Part shown: positions 15,669-24,806 of the stretch, one piece after another
Position numbering within the stretch: position 1 is the stretch's first letter
How the letters are laid out: every line of letters starts with the position of its first letter
The notes under the pieces: generated by a model
Told to the model about the DNA's origin: nothing
The model's database searches: none
What the model saw: only the letters and a program-made list of their open reading frames with translations
Position numbers and translations under genes: made by a program
Source of the DNA: Bradyrhizobium sp. NFR13
GTDB lineage: Bacteria; Pseudomonadota; Alphaproteobacteria; Rhizobiales; Xanthobacteraceae
Direction: 5' to 3'
Assembly: GCF_900114605.1 (NCBI RefSeq)
Contig: NZ_FOTP01000001.1
Location: forward strand, 1,550,001-1,614,000
DNA length: 64,000 nucleotides

Positions 15669-17933
15669 ATGAGTTGCTGTGGCTCAGGAGCGGAATTGGC
15701 AATGCTGGCGGCGCCGGATCCGCGCGAAGTCCTGCTGGTCAGCCGGACCATTGCCGGCGGTTTGAGACAGACCGATCTCTCGGTACCGGACGTTCACTGC
15801 GGCGCGTGTATTCGCACGGTTGAACGAGCGCTCGGTGCGCTCGACGGCGTGACATGGGCACGGGTTAATCTCTCGACCAAACGTGTCACCATCAAATGGC
15901 GCGCGGATGCCGCTCCGCCGCCCTTCATCGAAACGCTGCGCAATGTCGGCTATGAAGCGCATCTGTTCGAGGTCGATGGCGATGCCACGGATACAACGCT
16001 GTCGGAGCTGATCCGTACGCTCGCGGTGTCGGGCTTTGCGGCGAGCAATATCATGTTGCTATCGGTCTCGGTGTGGTCCGGAGCCGAGCCCGCGACGCGC
16101 GATCTGTTCCACGGCATCTCTGCGCTGATCGCGTTGCCGACGCTGACCTATTCCGGACGGGTATTCTTTCGCTCGGCCTGGCAGGCGCTGCGGCACGGCC
16201 GGACCAACATGGATGTGCCAATTTCGCTCGGCGTGTTGCTTGCCTTCGGCATGAGTCTGTACGAGACCGTCATCCATGGTCCGCATGCCTATTTCGATGC
16301 GTCGGTGACGCTATTGTTCTTCCTGCTGATCGGCCGCACGCTCGATCACATGATGCGTGAGCGCGCGCGTGTCGCAGTCAAGGGGCTCGCGCGTCTGGCG
16401 GCACGCGGCGCGCTGGTTCTGCAGAGCGATGGTGCGCAGACCTATCTGCCGGTCGGCGAAATCACGCCAGGTATGATCATCATGCTCGCTGCCGGCGAAC
16501 GCGTGCCGGTCGACTCGCAGGTCATCAAAGGTTTATCCGAGCTCGATGTCTCGCTGGTCACCGGCGAGAGCGTGCCGCAGCCGGCGCTGCCGGGGTCGGT
16601 CCTGCGCGCCGGCACATTGAATCTGACGGGACCGCTGACGATTACCGCGACGGCCTCTGCCAACGAGTCGTTCCTCGCCGAGATGCTGCGGATGATGGAA
16701 GCCGCGGAGCAGGGCCGTTCGGTCTATCGCCGCATCGCCGATCGCGCGGCGGGGCTCTATGCGCCGGTGGTGCACCTCACTGCAGCGATCACGCTGGTTG
16801 GCTGGCTCATCGTGTCCGGCGACGCGCATCGCGCGATCACCATTGCCGTCGCGGTTCTGATCATCACCTGTCCTTGTGCACTCGGCTTGGCAGTGCCGAT
16901 GGTGCAGGTGGTCGCTGCACGGCGGCTGTTCGAGAATGGCATCATGATCAAGGATGGCGGCGCGCTGGAGCGCCTCGCCGAGGTCGATACGGTGGTGTTC
17001 GACAAGACCGGTACGCTAACGTTAGGCAATCCGCGCGTCGTCAATGCGGACACGATCGCGCCCGCGACGCTGGCGCTGGCTGGCGCAATCGCCGCATATT
17101 CGCGGCATCCTTATTCGCGCGCACTCGCTGCGGTGGTTCCGATGGCGCCGGTCCCGATTCCACTCGACGATGTTTCCGAACATCCGGGCTACGGCATGGA
17201 AGCGCGTCTTGGCGGCAGCGTTCTTCGTCTCGGTCGGTCGGAATGGGCCCTCGCCGATACCAGCAACATGGATCTCGATGGTTCCTCCGTCGTGCTGTCG
17301 CGCGATGGACAATGCGTGGCGGATTTCCGCTTCGAGGATCGGTTGCGCGCGGGCGCAGCGGAGACGGTCGGCGAATTGAAGCGCGACGGGCTGGCTGTCG
17401 AGGTTGTCTCGGGAGATCGTGAGACGCCTGTGCGGATGCTTGCGAGCGGCATGGGTGTGCCGTATTTCGCAGGCGTGCTGCCGGGCGGCAAGGCGGCGCA
17501 TGTGGCCGAGCTGGCATCCGCTGGCAAGAAGGTGCTGATGGTTGGCGACGGTCTCAACGACACGCCGGCGCTCATGGCCGCGCATGCGTCGATGGCGCCG
17601 GCATCGGCTGCCGATGTCGGGCGCAACGCCGCAGATCTCGTCTTCCTGCGCGAGGATCTGTCGGCCGTGTCACAGGCCATCGCGGTTTCGCGCGAGGCAG
17701 GGCATCTGGTGCGGCAGAATCTCGCGCTCGCGGTCGGCTACAATCTCATTGCGGTGCCGATCGCGATCATGGGCCACGTCACGCCGCTGGTCGCCGCCAT
17801 CGCAATGTCCGGTTCGTCCATCGTGGTGGTGGCCAATGCGCTCCGGCTGCGTCGCCGCGGCAAATCCGAGAAGCCTCAGGGCGCAAGCGCATCAACCCCG
17901 CGGATGGTGGTCAGAATGGAGCCGGCAGAATGA
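15669..17933 (+). CDS. ccoI: Copper-transporting P-type ATPase for cbb3 assembly
   Basis: Also called fixI. This is the 754-residue P1B-type Cu(I) exporter that supplies copper to the periplasmic side for CcoN CuB maturation. It has an N-terminal CC pair (residues 3-4), a heavy-metal-associated domain with HCGAC (residues 43-47), eight membrane helices, TGES (actuator), CPC (membrane metal site), DKTGTLT (phosphorylated Asp) and GDGLND (P-domain hinge). All the catalytic motifs are intact. It is followed by ccoS with an ATGA overlap. It lies 70 bp after the DUF2189 gene, across a palindromic repeat. Confidence 0.95.
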   Translation: MSCCGSGAELAMLAAPDPREVLLVSRTIAGGLRQTDLSVPDVHCGACIRTVERALGALDGVTWARVNLSTKRVTIKWRADAAPPPFIETLRNVGYEAHLFEVDGDATDTTLSELIRTLAVSGFAASNIMLLSVSVWSGAEPATRDLFHGISALIALPTLTYSGRVFFRSAWQALRHGRTNMDVPISLGVLLAFGMSLYETVIHGPHAYFDASVTLLFFLLIGRTLDHMMRERARVAVKGLARLAARGALVLQSDGAQTYLPVGEITPGMIIMLAAGERVPVDSQVIKGLSELDVSLVTGESVPQPALPGSVLRAGTLNLTGPLTITATASANESFLAEMLRMMEAAEQGRSVYRRIADRAAGLYAPVVHLTAAITLVGWLIVSGDAHRAITIAVAVLIITCPCALGLAVPMVQVVAARRLFENGIMIKDGGALERLAEVDTVVFDKTGTLTLGNPRVVNADTIAPATLALAGAIAAYSRHPYSRALAAVVPMAPVPIPLDDVSEHPGYGMEARLGGSVLRLGRSEWALADTSNMDLDGSSVVLSRDGQCVADFRFEDRLRAGAAETVGELKRDGLAVEVVSGDRETPVRMLASGMGVPYFAGVLPGGKAAHVAELASAGKKVLMVGDGLNDTPALMAAHASMAPASAADVGRNAADLVFLREDLSAVSQAIAVSREAGHLVRQNLALAVGYNLIAVPIAIMGHVTPLVAAIAMSGSSIVVVANALRLRRRGKSEKPQGASASTPRMVVRMEPAE

Positions 17934-18085
17934 CGGACTATTTCTATCTGATCCCGATCGCCATCGGGCTTGGCCTGTGCGGCCTCGCGGCGTTCCTGTG
18001 GTCGCTGAAATCAGGTCAGTATGACGATCTGCAAGGTGCCGCCGAACGCATTCTGCATCAGGACGATGTCCCGCTGTCGCATTAG
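17930..18085 (+). CDS. ccoS: cbb3-type oxidase assembly protein CcoS
   Basis: Also called fixS. The 51-residue protein has one membrane helix (YLIPIAIGLGLCGLAAFLWS) followed by the family's SGQYDDLQGAAERIL tail. CcoS is needed to insert cofactors into the cbb3 oxidase. It overlaps ccoI by four bases (ATGA) and ends the operon just before a strong terminator. Confidence 0.93.
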   Translation: MTDYFYLIPIAIGLGLCGLAAFLWSLKSGQYDDLQGAAERILHQDDVPLSH

Positions 18086-18136
18086 AGCGCTTTCGCGCGA
18101 AGGAATGCCGGCTCGCGTTGGGAAACGTGCAAACAA
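18083..18136. repeat. Degenerate dispersed repeat, family 2 (GAGCGCTTT type)
   Basis: The stretch starting at the ccoS stop reads AGAGCGCTTTCGCGCGAAGG, then a GCCGG centre and CTCGCGTTGGGAAACG. It resembles a second family of intergenic elements that I recall from rhizobial genomes, with GAGCGCTTT at one end and CGCG-AAAACG at the other. The match is imperfect, and the assignment rests on memory only. Confidence 0.35.
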
Positions 18137-18180
18137 AAACAAAGGGCCTCGGTTCTGATCAGAACCGAGGCCCTTTGTTT
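18137..18180. terminator. Bidirectional terminator, perfect 44-bp palindrome
   Basis: Two perfectly complementary 22-base arms meet at a TGATCA centre. The core GGGCCTCGGTTC pairs with GAACCGAGGCCC, and the ends are AAACAAA and TTTGTTT, so each strand has a T-rich tail. It lies between the converging ccoS (plus) and MFS (minus) genes and can end transcription from both sides. Confidence 0.92.
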
Positions 18181-18194
18181 AACGGCAACGTTGC

Positions 18195-19529
18195 TTACGG
18201 CTGGATCGCCGAGGCGTCGCGGCTGGCGAACTGTCGGTTGATCGAGATCGCAAGCAGGGTCATGACCGCGCCTGACAGCAGATAGACGCCCGACGAGGGC
18301 AGGCCGAAGCGGCTCGACATCACCAGCGCCACGAATGGCGCGAAGCCGGCGCCAAACAGCCAGGCAAGGTCCGTGGTGAGCGCCGAACCCGTATAGCGGA
18401 AGCGCTTCGAGAAGCTCGATGCGACCGAGCCAGACGACTGACCAAGCGACAGGCCGAGCAGAATGAAGCCGGTCACCATGAAGGCCAGTTCGCCGACGAT
18501 GCCACCGTCCAGCATCTGAGGCGCGAAGCCGCTGAACACGGCGATGGCAATCGCCGAACCGGTCAGCAGCGTGCGGCGACCGACCCTGTCGGCGACGTAG
18601 CCCGAAACGATCATGGCGATGATGCCGAACACGGCGCCGATACATTCAACCAGCAGGAAGCGGCCGGGCGCTTCGCGGGTGAACAGGAATACCCATGAGA
18701 GCGGAAACACCGTGACCATGTGGAACAGCGCGAAGCTCGCCAGCGGTGCGAAGGCGCCGATGACGACGGTGCGGCCCTGCTGGGCAATGGTCTCGGTGAC
18801 CGAGGACGGCTCGAGTTCACGGGCTTCGAACAGCTCCGTATAGCCTGGCGTCACCACCATGCGCAGGCGGGCGAACAGCGCGACGACGTTGATGGCGAAA
18901 GCGACGAAGAACGGATAACGCCAGCCCCAGTCGAGGAAGTCCTCAGCGGACAGGGTGTCGACAAAGAAGGCGAAGAGTGCGCTGGCCACCAGCAGACCGA
19001 TCGGCGCGCCGAGCTGCGGGATCATGGCGTACCAGCCCTTCTTGCCCTCCGGCGCATTCAGCGCCAGCAGCGAAGCAAGGCCGTCCCATGTGCCGCCCCA
19101 GGAAATGCCCTGACCGATACGCGCCGCGGCGAGCAGCCAGGCCGAGGCAATGCCGATCGATTCGTAACCGGGCAGGAAGGCGATGGCGACGGTGGCGACG
19201 CCGAGCAGGAACAGCGCGATGGTCAGCTTCGCGCCCTTGCCCTGGCTGCGGTCAATGGCCGTGAAGATCATCGTGCCGATCGGGCGGGCGATGAAGGCCA
19301 GCGCAAAGATCGCAAAGGAATAGAGAGTGCCGGTCAGGGGATCGAGATGGGGGAAGACGAGCTTCGGAAACACCAGCACCGAGGCGATCGCATAGACGAA
19401 GAAGTCGAAGAACTCGGACGTTCGGCCGATGATGACGCCGATGGCGATCTCGCCCGGGTTGACCTCACCGTGGCCATCCGTGTGCAGAAGGCGCGCATCC
19501 TGTTCCATCGTCGATGATGTCTGCGCCAT
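18195..19529 (-). CDS. MFS transporter, metabolite:H+ symporter type
   Basis: The 444-residue product has twelve predicted helices. The N-terminal EFFDFFVYAIASVLVF, then ARPIGTMIF and the loop DRSQGKGAKLT, fit the MHS branch (ProP, KgtP and shikimate-type symporters). The second half carries SGYVADRVGRRTLL, the repeated loop motif. The start at 19529 (MAQTSSTMEQ) is chosen from the family layout; the open frame extends into the divergent promoter. It shares a 178-bp divergent region with cyoA that contains a perfect operator-like palindrome. The substrate is unknown; an organic acid or osmolyte is likely. Confidence 0.85.
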   Translation of the reverse strand: MAQTSSTMEQDARLLHTDGHGEVNPGEIAIGVIIGRTSEFFDFFVYAIASVLVFPKLVFPHLDPLTGTLYSFAIFALAFIARPIGTMIFTAIDRSQGKGAKLTIALFLLGVATVAIAFLPGYESIGIASAWLLAAARIGQGISWGGTWDGLASLLALNAPEGKKGWYAMIPQLGAPIGLLVASALFAFFVDTLSAEDFLDWGWRYPFFVAFAINVVALFARLRMVVTPGYTELFEARELEPSSVTETIAQQGRTVVIGAFAPLASFALFHMVTVFPLSWVFLFTREAPGRFLLVECIGAVFGIIAMIVSGYVADRVGRRTLLTGSAIAIAVFSGFAPQMLDGGIVGELAFMVTGFILLGLSLGQSSGSVASSFSKRFRYTGSALTTDLAWLFGAGFAPFVALVMSSRFGLPSSGVYLLSGAVMTLLAISINRQFASRDASAIQP

Positions 19530-19624
19530 TTTTTCTATCCGTCGGTGGTGTGTTGAAAGTAATGCAATCGACGCCCAAAGGGCGACGCGAGGTTGACGAT
19601 TTGTCGTGAACGGCGTCTCCGGAC

Positions 19625-19645
19625 CATTGGACAAATTGTCCAATG
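19625..19645. promoter_or_regulatory. Perfect operator-like palindrome between MFS gene and cyoA
   Basis: Arms CATTGGACAA and TTGTCCAATG are exact reverse complements around a single A. The site lies 96 bp upstream of the MFS start and 63 bp upstream of the cyoA start, a good place for a dimeric repressor or activator acting on one or both. I do not recognise the motif as FNR, FixK or NsrR. No candidate regulator gene lies directly beside it. Confidence 0.7.
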
Positions 19646-19707
19646 TTGCCCTGCAGCAAATGCGCCTAACCGTGCGCGAGAACCGTCACTATGAAATAGG
19701 TAACACC

Positions 19708-20874
19708 TTGAGCCGCCTACGGATCCTTCTCTTGCTGCCCTTGGTTGCTTTGCTGGGCGGATGCAATTTCGTTGTGATGAATCCTGCGGGCGACATCGCA
19801 GTGCAGCAGCGCGATCTCGTGGTGATTTCCACCGTGCTGATGCTGCTGATCATCGTGCCGGTGATGGCGCTGATCGTGTTCTTTGCCTGGAAGTATCGGC
19901 AATCGAATACGGCCGCCAAATACGAGCCGGACTGGGATCATTCGACCCATCTCGAGCTGGTCATCTGGGCGATGCCCCTCCTGATTATCATTTGTCTCGG
20001 CGCTGTCACCTGGTCCAGCACCCATTTGCTCGACCCGTATCGCCGACTGGACCGGATTGCGCCTGGCAATGCTGCGAGCCTCAATGAGCCGCTGCAGGTC
20101 GAAGTCGTCGCGCTCGACTGGAAGTGGCTGTTCTTCTACCCCGAATACGGCATTGCGACGGTCAATGAACTGGCCGCGCCGGTCGATCGTCCGGTGCGCT
20201 TCAAGATCACTGCCTCGTCGGTAATGAACTCTTTCTATATCCCCGCGCTCGCCGGTCAGATCTATGCGATGCCCGGCATGGAAACCAAGCTGCATGCGGT
20301 CATCAACAAGGCCGGTGTTTATGACGGCTTCTCGGCGAACTATAGCGGCGCCGGCTTCTCCGGCATGCGCTTCAAGTTCTATGGCGTCGATCAGGCTGGC
20401 TTCGATGCCTGGATCGCCAAGGCCAAGGCGAGCAGAGATGCGCTGAGTCGCGAGGCCTATCTGGAGCTCGAAAAGCCCAGCGAGAACGTGCCGGTTCGTC
20501 TCTACAAGGAAGTCGCACCTGACCTCTACAAGGCGATCCTCAACATGTGCGCCCAGCCCGGCAAGATGTGCATGAGCGAGATGATGGCGATGGACGCGAA
20601 GGGTGGCCTCGGTCTCGCCAGCGCCCGCAACATCCTGCCGCTGAAGTACAATATCTCGATGCTCGATGGCTCCAGCTCGACCAAGAACTACGTCGCCAGC
20701 GTCTGCACCCTCGCCGAGGCGGCACGCGAAGCAGCCGATCACCGTTCGACGACGACACCAATCGATCCGACACCGGTTACCGGTGCTGGTCTCACGCGCC
20801 CGGGTGCCGCTCCCGCGCCGTTCAATTTCACGCCTGCGCCGTCGCCTGCCGAGCGGCGCGCTTCCAACACCTGA
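19708..20874 (+). CDS. cyoA: Cytochrome o ubiquinol oxidase subunit II
   Basis: The product is a 388-residue lipoprotein-type subunit II of a heme-copper quinol oxidase. The TTG at 19708 gives a short signal (SRLRILLLLPLVALLGGC) with lipobox LGGC, and AGG lies upstream; an ATG at 19660 is a weaker choice. Two helices follow, then the periplasmic cupredoxin domain. The CuA ligands of true cytochrome c oxidases are missing (YSGAGFSGM in place of the C-x3-C-x3-H pattern), which marks a quinol oxidase. The C-terminus, about 70 residues longer than in E. coli, ends in a Pro/Ala/Thr-rich tail. It heads cyoABCD. Confidence 0.93.
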   Translation: MSRLRILLLLPLVALLGGCNFVVMNPAGDIAVQQRDLVVISTVLMLLIIVPVMALIVFFAWKYRQSNTAAKYEPDWDHSTHLELVIWAMPLLIIICLGAVTWSSTHLLDPYRRLDRIAPGNAASLNEPLQVEVVALDWKWLFFYPEYGIATVNELAAPVDRPVRFKITASSVMNSFYIPALAGQIYAMPGMETKLHAVINKAGVYDGFSANYSGAGFSGMRFKFYGVDQAGFDAWIAKAKASRDALSREAYLELEKPSENVPVRLYKEVAPDLYKAILNMCAQPGKMCMSEMMAMDAKGGLGLASARNILPLKYNISMLDGSSSTKNYVASVCTLAEAAREAADHRSTTTPIDPTPVTGAGLTRPGAAPAPFNFTPAPSPAERRASNT

Positions 20875-20888
20875 TCGGGTCGATCTAA

Positions 20889-22913
20889 ATGTCTGATACA
20901 GCCGCATTGGCAAATACCGGGCTTGCGAAGCTCATTTTCGGCCGCCTGTCGTTCGAGTCGCTACCCTTCCACGAGCCGATTCTCATCGCCACTTTTGCTG
21001 GCGTCTGCCTCGGTGGCCTCGCGCTGGTCGCGGGCCTGACCTACTTCCGCCTCTGGGGTTATCTCTGGAAGGAGTGGTTCACCAGCGTGGATCACAAGAA
21101 GATCGGCATCATGTATATGGTGCTCGGCCTCGTGATGTTCCTGCGCGGTTTTGCCGACGCACTCATGATGCGCGCTCAGCAGGCGATGGCTTTCAATGGC
21201 TCCGAGGGCTTCCTACCGGCGCACCATTACGACCAGGTATTCACCGCGCATGGCGTGATCATGATCTTCTTCGTAGCCATGCCCTTCGTCACCGGTCTGA
21301 TGAACTACATCGTGCCGCTGCAGATCGGCGCCCGCGACGTCTCGTTCCCGTTCCTCAACAATTTCAGCTTCTGGATGACCACCGGCGGCGCGATCCTCGT
21401 CATGATCTCGCTGTTCGTCGGTGAATTCGCCAAGACCGGCTGGCTCGCTTATCCGCCGCTGTCGAATCTCGGCTACAGTCCCGACGTTGGTGTCGATTAC
21501 TATATCTGGGCACTACAGGTCGCCGGCGTCGGCACGACGCTATCGGGCATCAACCTGATCGCGACTATCGTGAAGATGCGCTGTCCCGGCATGACCATGA
21601 TGAAGATGCCGGTCTTCACCTGGACCTCGCTCTGCACCAACGTTCTGATCGTCGCGTCCTTCCCCGTCCTCACCGCCTGTCTGGTGCTGCTGTCGCTCGA
21701 CCGTTACGTCGGCACCAACTTCTTCACGAACGATCTCGGCGGTAATCCGATGATGTACGTGAACCTGATCTGGATCTGGGGTCACCCGGAAGTCTACATC
21801 CTAGTGCTGCCAGTCTTCGGAGTATTCTCGGAAGTGACCTCGACCTTTTCGGGCAAGAAGTTGTTCGGCTACACCTCGATGGTCTATGCCACGATCGTTA
21901 TCACGATTCTGTCCTACCTTGTCTGGCTGCATCACTTCTTCACCATGGGGTCGGGCGCCAGCGTGAATTCCTTCTTCGGAATCACGACCATGATCATCTC
22001 GATCCCCACCGGCGCGAAGATATTCAACTGGCTGTTTACGATGTATCGCGGTCGCATTCGGTTCGAATTGCCGATGATGTGGACGATCGCATTCATGCTG
22101 ACCTTCGTGATCGGCGGCATGACCGGCGTTCTGCTCGCAGTCCCCCCGGCCGACTTCGTGCTGCATAACTCGCTGTTTCTGATCGCCCACTTCCACAATG
22201 TCATCATCGGTGGTGTCGTGTTCGGCGTGTTCGCGGCAATCAATTTCTGGTTCCCAAAGGCATTTGGCTTCAAGCTGAACCGGTTCTGGGGGCTGGTGTC
22301 GTTCTGGTGCTGGGTGCCTGGCTTCTGGTTGGCTTTCGCGCCGCTCTATGTGCTCGGACTGATGGGGGTCACCCGTCGCCTTCGCGTGTTCGATGATCCG
22401 TCGCTGCAGATCTGGTTCGTTCTTGCCGCGCTTGGCGCGTTGCTGATCGCGGCCGGCATCGGCGCGCTGCTGGTGCAGATTGCCTACAGCATCTGGAAGC
22501 GCAACGAGCTGCGCGACACCACCGGCGATCCGTGGAATGCGCGTACGCTGGAATGGGCGACTTCGTCGCCTCCGCCGGACTACAACTTTGCTTTCACCCC
22601 GGTGGTTCACGACAATGACGCCTGGTACGACATGAAGAGCCGCGGTTATCAGCGTCCGCTGCAGGGCTTCAAGCCGATCCATATGCCGAAGAACACCGGC
22701 GCAGGCATCATTCTGTCGGCCTTTGCCACTGCATTGGGTTTCGCGCTGATCTGGTACATGTGGCTGTTCGCAGCGGTGTGCTTCACCGCGCTCGTGGCCG
22801 GCGCCATCTACCACACCTTCAACTACAAGCGTGATTTCCACATCCCGGTGGATCAGGTCATCAACACTGAAGCCGAGCGCACCAAGCTCCTGTCAGCACA
22901 GGTCGTATCATGA
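20889..22913 (+). CDS. cyoB: Cytochrome o ubiquinol oxidase subunit I
   Basis: The 674-residue catalytic subunit has about fifteen helices and binds heme b, heme o (or a) and CuB. Visible signatures are [11 protein letters not shown] (low-spin heme His), [12 protein letters not shown] (CuB His cross-linked to Tyr), [11 protein letters not shown] (CuB His pair) and [12 protein letters not shown] (both heme His). The length fits CyoB (about 660), not the shorter CtaD, and the N-terminal extension helix is present. It begins 14 bp after cyoA and overlaps cyoC by four. Confidence 0.96.
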   Translation: MSDTAALANTGLAKLIFGRLSFESLPFHEPILIATFAGVCLGGLALVAGLTYFRLWGYLWKEWFTSVDHKKIGIMYMVLGLVMFLRGFADALMMRAQQAMAFNGSEGFLPAHHYDQVFTAHGVIMIFFVAMPFVTGLMNYIVPLQIGARDVSFPFLNNFSFWMTTGGAILVMISLFVGEFAKTGWLAYPPLSNLGYSPDVGVDYYIWALQVAGVGTTLSGINLIATIVKMRCPGMTMMKMPVFTWTSLCTNVLIVASFPVLTACLVLLSLDRYVGTNFFTNDLGGNPMMYVNLIWIWGHPEVYILVLPVFGVFSEVTSTFSGKKLFGYTSMVYATIVITILSYLVWLHHFFTMGSGASVNSFFGITTMIISIPTGAKIFNWLFTMYRGRIRFELPMMWTIAFMLTFVIGGMTGVLLAVPPADFVLHNSLFLIAHFHNVIIGGVVFGVFAAINFWFPKAFGFKLNRFWGLVSFWCWVPGFWLAFAPLYVLGLMGVTRRLRVFDDPSLQIWFVLAALGALLIAAGIGALLVQIAYSIWKRNELRDTTGDPWNARTLEWATSSPPPDYNFAFTPVVHDNDAWYDMKSRGYQRPLQGFKPIHMPKNTGAGIILSAFATALGFALIWYMWLFAAVCFTALVAGAIYHTFNYKRDFHIPVDQVINTEAERTKLLSAQVVS

Positions 22914-23539
22914 GCGCACCGATTCAAACCATAAGCGGCGCGGCGCCGGTCTTCTACGTCGTCGACGAGCATGATCATCCGCCGGGCGGAAGCACCATGC
23001 TTGGCTTCTGGCTCTATCTGATGAGCGATTGCCTGATCTTCGCGATGCTGTTTGCGACTTTCGGCGTGCTTGGCACGAGCTATGCCGCCGGTCCTGGCCC
23101 GAAGGATCTGTTCGACCTCAAGCTGGTCGCGATCAACACCGCGATGCTGCTGTTCTCGTCAATCACCTACGGCTTTGCGATGCTGGAGATGATGAAGGGC
23201 AGAGTGAAGTCGACCCAGATGTGGCTGGCCATCACCGGCCTGTTCGGTCTGGCCTTCCTGTGCATTGAACTCTACGAGTTCCATCACATGATCCATGAAG
23301 GTGCTGGTCCGTGGCGCAGCGCCTTCCTGTCGTCCTTCTTCACGCTGGTCGGCACTCACGGTCTGCACGTCACTTTCGGCATCATCTGGCTGGTGACGCT
23401 GATGGTGCAGGTGGCGAAATTCGGTCTGATCGAGGCGAACCAGCGCCGGCTGATGTGCCTGAGCATGTTCTGGCATTTCCTCGACGTCGTCTGGATCGGC
23501 GTCTTCACCTTCGTCTATCTGATGGGAGTCCTGCGATGA
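22910..23539 (+). CDS. cyoC: Cytochrome o ubiquinol oxidase subunit III
   Basis: The 209-residue protein has five membrane helices, as expected for CyoC (the seven-helix CoxC is longer). Recognisable segments are [20 protein letters not shown] at the start, [20 protein letters not shown] in the middle, and [20 protein letters not shown] at the end. It overlaps both neighbours by ATGA. Confidence 0.95.
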   Translation: MSAPIQTISGAAPVFYVVDEHDHPPGGSTMLGFWLYLMSDCLIFAMLFATFGVLGTSYAAGPGPKDLFDLKLVAINTAMLLFSSITYGFAMLEMMKGRVKSTQMWLAITGLFGLAFLCIELYEFHHMIHEGAGPWRSAFLSSFFTLVGTHGLHVTFGIIWLVTLMVQVAKFGLIEANQRRLMCLSMFWHFLDVVWIGVFTFVYLMGVLR

Positions 23540-23928
23540 GCGCGGACGCACACGCCAGCCACGGTCACGATGACGCGCATGGTCGTGGCCATGATGACGG
23601 CCGCGACCATGGGTCGTTCAAGTCATATATGACCGGCTTCATTCTTTCGGTCATTCTCACCGCCATTCCGTTCTGGCTGGTGATGACGGGCGCGATCGAG
23701 AACAAGAACTGGACCATCGCGATCGTCGTGGCATTCGCCATGGTGCAGATCGTGGTTCACATGATCTACTTCCTGCACATGAACACGACGTCCGATGCCG
23801 GCTGGACCATGATGGCATTGATCTTCACGGTCATTGTTGTGGTGATTGCGCTGAGCGGTTCGCTCTGGGTGATGTACCACCTCAACGTCAACATGATGCC
23901 GGTTCACGACATGAGGAATATGCCCTGA
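23536..23928 (+). CDS. cyoD: Cytochrome o ubiquinol oxidase subunit IV
   Basis: The 130-residue protein has three membrane helices (FILSVILTAIPFWLVMT; IAIVVAFAMVQIVVHMIYFL; the third ends LWVMYHLN), the COX4-like CyoD layout. The N-terminal 25 residues are unusually His- and Asp-rich (HASHGHDDAHGRGHDDG), a low-complexity tail common in this family. It overlaps cyoC and the SURF1 gene by four bases each. No cyoE (heme O synthase) follows. Confidence 0.93.
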   Translation: MSADAHASHGHDDAHGRGHDDGRDHGSFKSYMTGFILSVILTAIPFWLVMTGAIENKNWTIAIVVAFAMVQIVVHMIYFLHMNTTSDAGWTMMALIFTVIVVVIALSGSLWVMYHLNVNMMPVHDMRNMP

Positions 23929-24749
23929 TGGCCATGGTGCGCGCCAACGACGGGATCGTCGTGGGCCGCCCGGCCAGACAGGAGTCGTCTGAATCGAAAA
24001 TAGAATCCGGGCGGTCGCCGCGTAGCGCGACAACCCTCACGGTGCTAGGTCTGCTGGCATTGCTCGGTATCGCGGGATTGACCGCGCTGGGCATCTGGCA
24101 GGTCGAACGCCGCGCCTGGAAACTGGATCTGATCGCACGTGTCGATCAGCGCAGCCACGCCGCGCCCGAAGCTGCACCCGGGCCTGCGGCGTGGCTTGCG
24201 ATCAATCGCAATGACGATGAATATCGTCGCGTCAGCGTCACCGGGCGGTTCGTGCCGGGTGCCGACACTCTGGTGCAGGCGGTCTCGGATCTCGGCGCCG
24301 GTTTCTGGGTGCTGACGCCACTGCGCGCGGAGGCCGGATACACCGTGCTGGTGAACCGGGGCTTCGTCAGCCCGGAGGAGCGCAAGGCTGACGCATTTGC
24401 GGCGCCCGCGACGCCGGTGTCGGTGACGGGCCTGTTGCGCGTCACCGAACCCAAAGGCGGGTTCCTGCGCTCAAATGATCCCGCTGCCCAGCGCTGGTAT
24501 TCCCGCGACGTTGAGGCCATTGCCGCCAGCCAGAAGCTCGGCGCCGTCGCACCCTATTTTATCGACGCCAATGCCGCGCTGGAGGCATCGGGGCAGCCCC
24601 ATGGCGGCCTGACCGTGATTGCCTTCCCGAACAACCACGTGGTCTATGCCATTACCTGGTTTGGGCTCGCTCTGATGTTGACCGGAGGCGCCCTGTTCGT
24701 CGCTCGCGACGAGTGGCGGATTCGGAAAAAATCACTACCTCGCGTATGA
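23928..24749 (+). CDS. SURF1 family oxidase assembly protein
   Basis: The 273-residue protein has an N-terminal helix near residues 38-58 (LTVLGLLALLGIAGLTALGI, followed by WQVERRAWKLDLI), a periplasmic domain with EYRRVSVTGRF and TVLVNRGFV, and a C-terminal helix after NNHVVYAITWFGLA. These are the SURF1 hallmarks. SURF1 helps to insert heme into subunit I of heme-copper oxidases. ATGA overlap with cyoD shows co-translation, so it probably serves CyoB. The first 30 residues are a cytosolic extension of no known role. Confidence 0.92.
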   Translation: MAMVRANDGIVVGRPARQESSESKIESGRSPRSATTLTVLGLLALLGIAGLTALGIWQVERRAWKLDLIARVDQRSHAAPEAAPGPAAWLAINRNDDEYRRVSVTGRFVPGADTLVQAVSDLGAGFWVLTPLRAEAGYTVLVNRGFVSPEERKADAFAAPATPVSVTGLLRVTEPKGGFLRSNDPAAQRWYSRDVEAIAASQKLGAVAPYFIDANAALEASGQPHGGLTVIAFPNNHVVYAITWFGLALMLTGGALFVARDEWRIRKKSLPRV

Positions 24750-24806
24750 CGTCATGGATGACGCGCTGGTCCAATTCAGGCCGGCCGATCAAGCTGACGG
24801 GGCCAG

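Noticed and set aside
19717-20913. 398-codon open frame opposite cyoA
   Set aside because: Antisense of a well-conserved gene, with compositionally odd translation and no start signal.
21801-22841. 346-codon open frame opposite cyoB
   Set aside because: Same reason: His/Arg/Glu-rich shadow of a conserved membrane protein gene.
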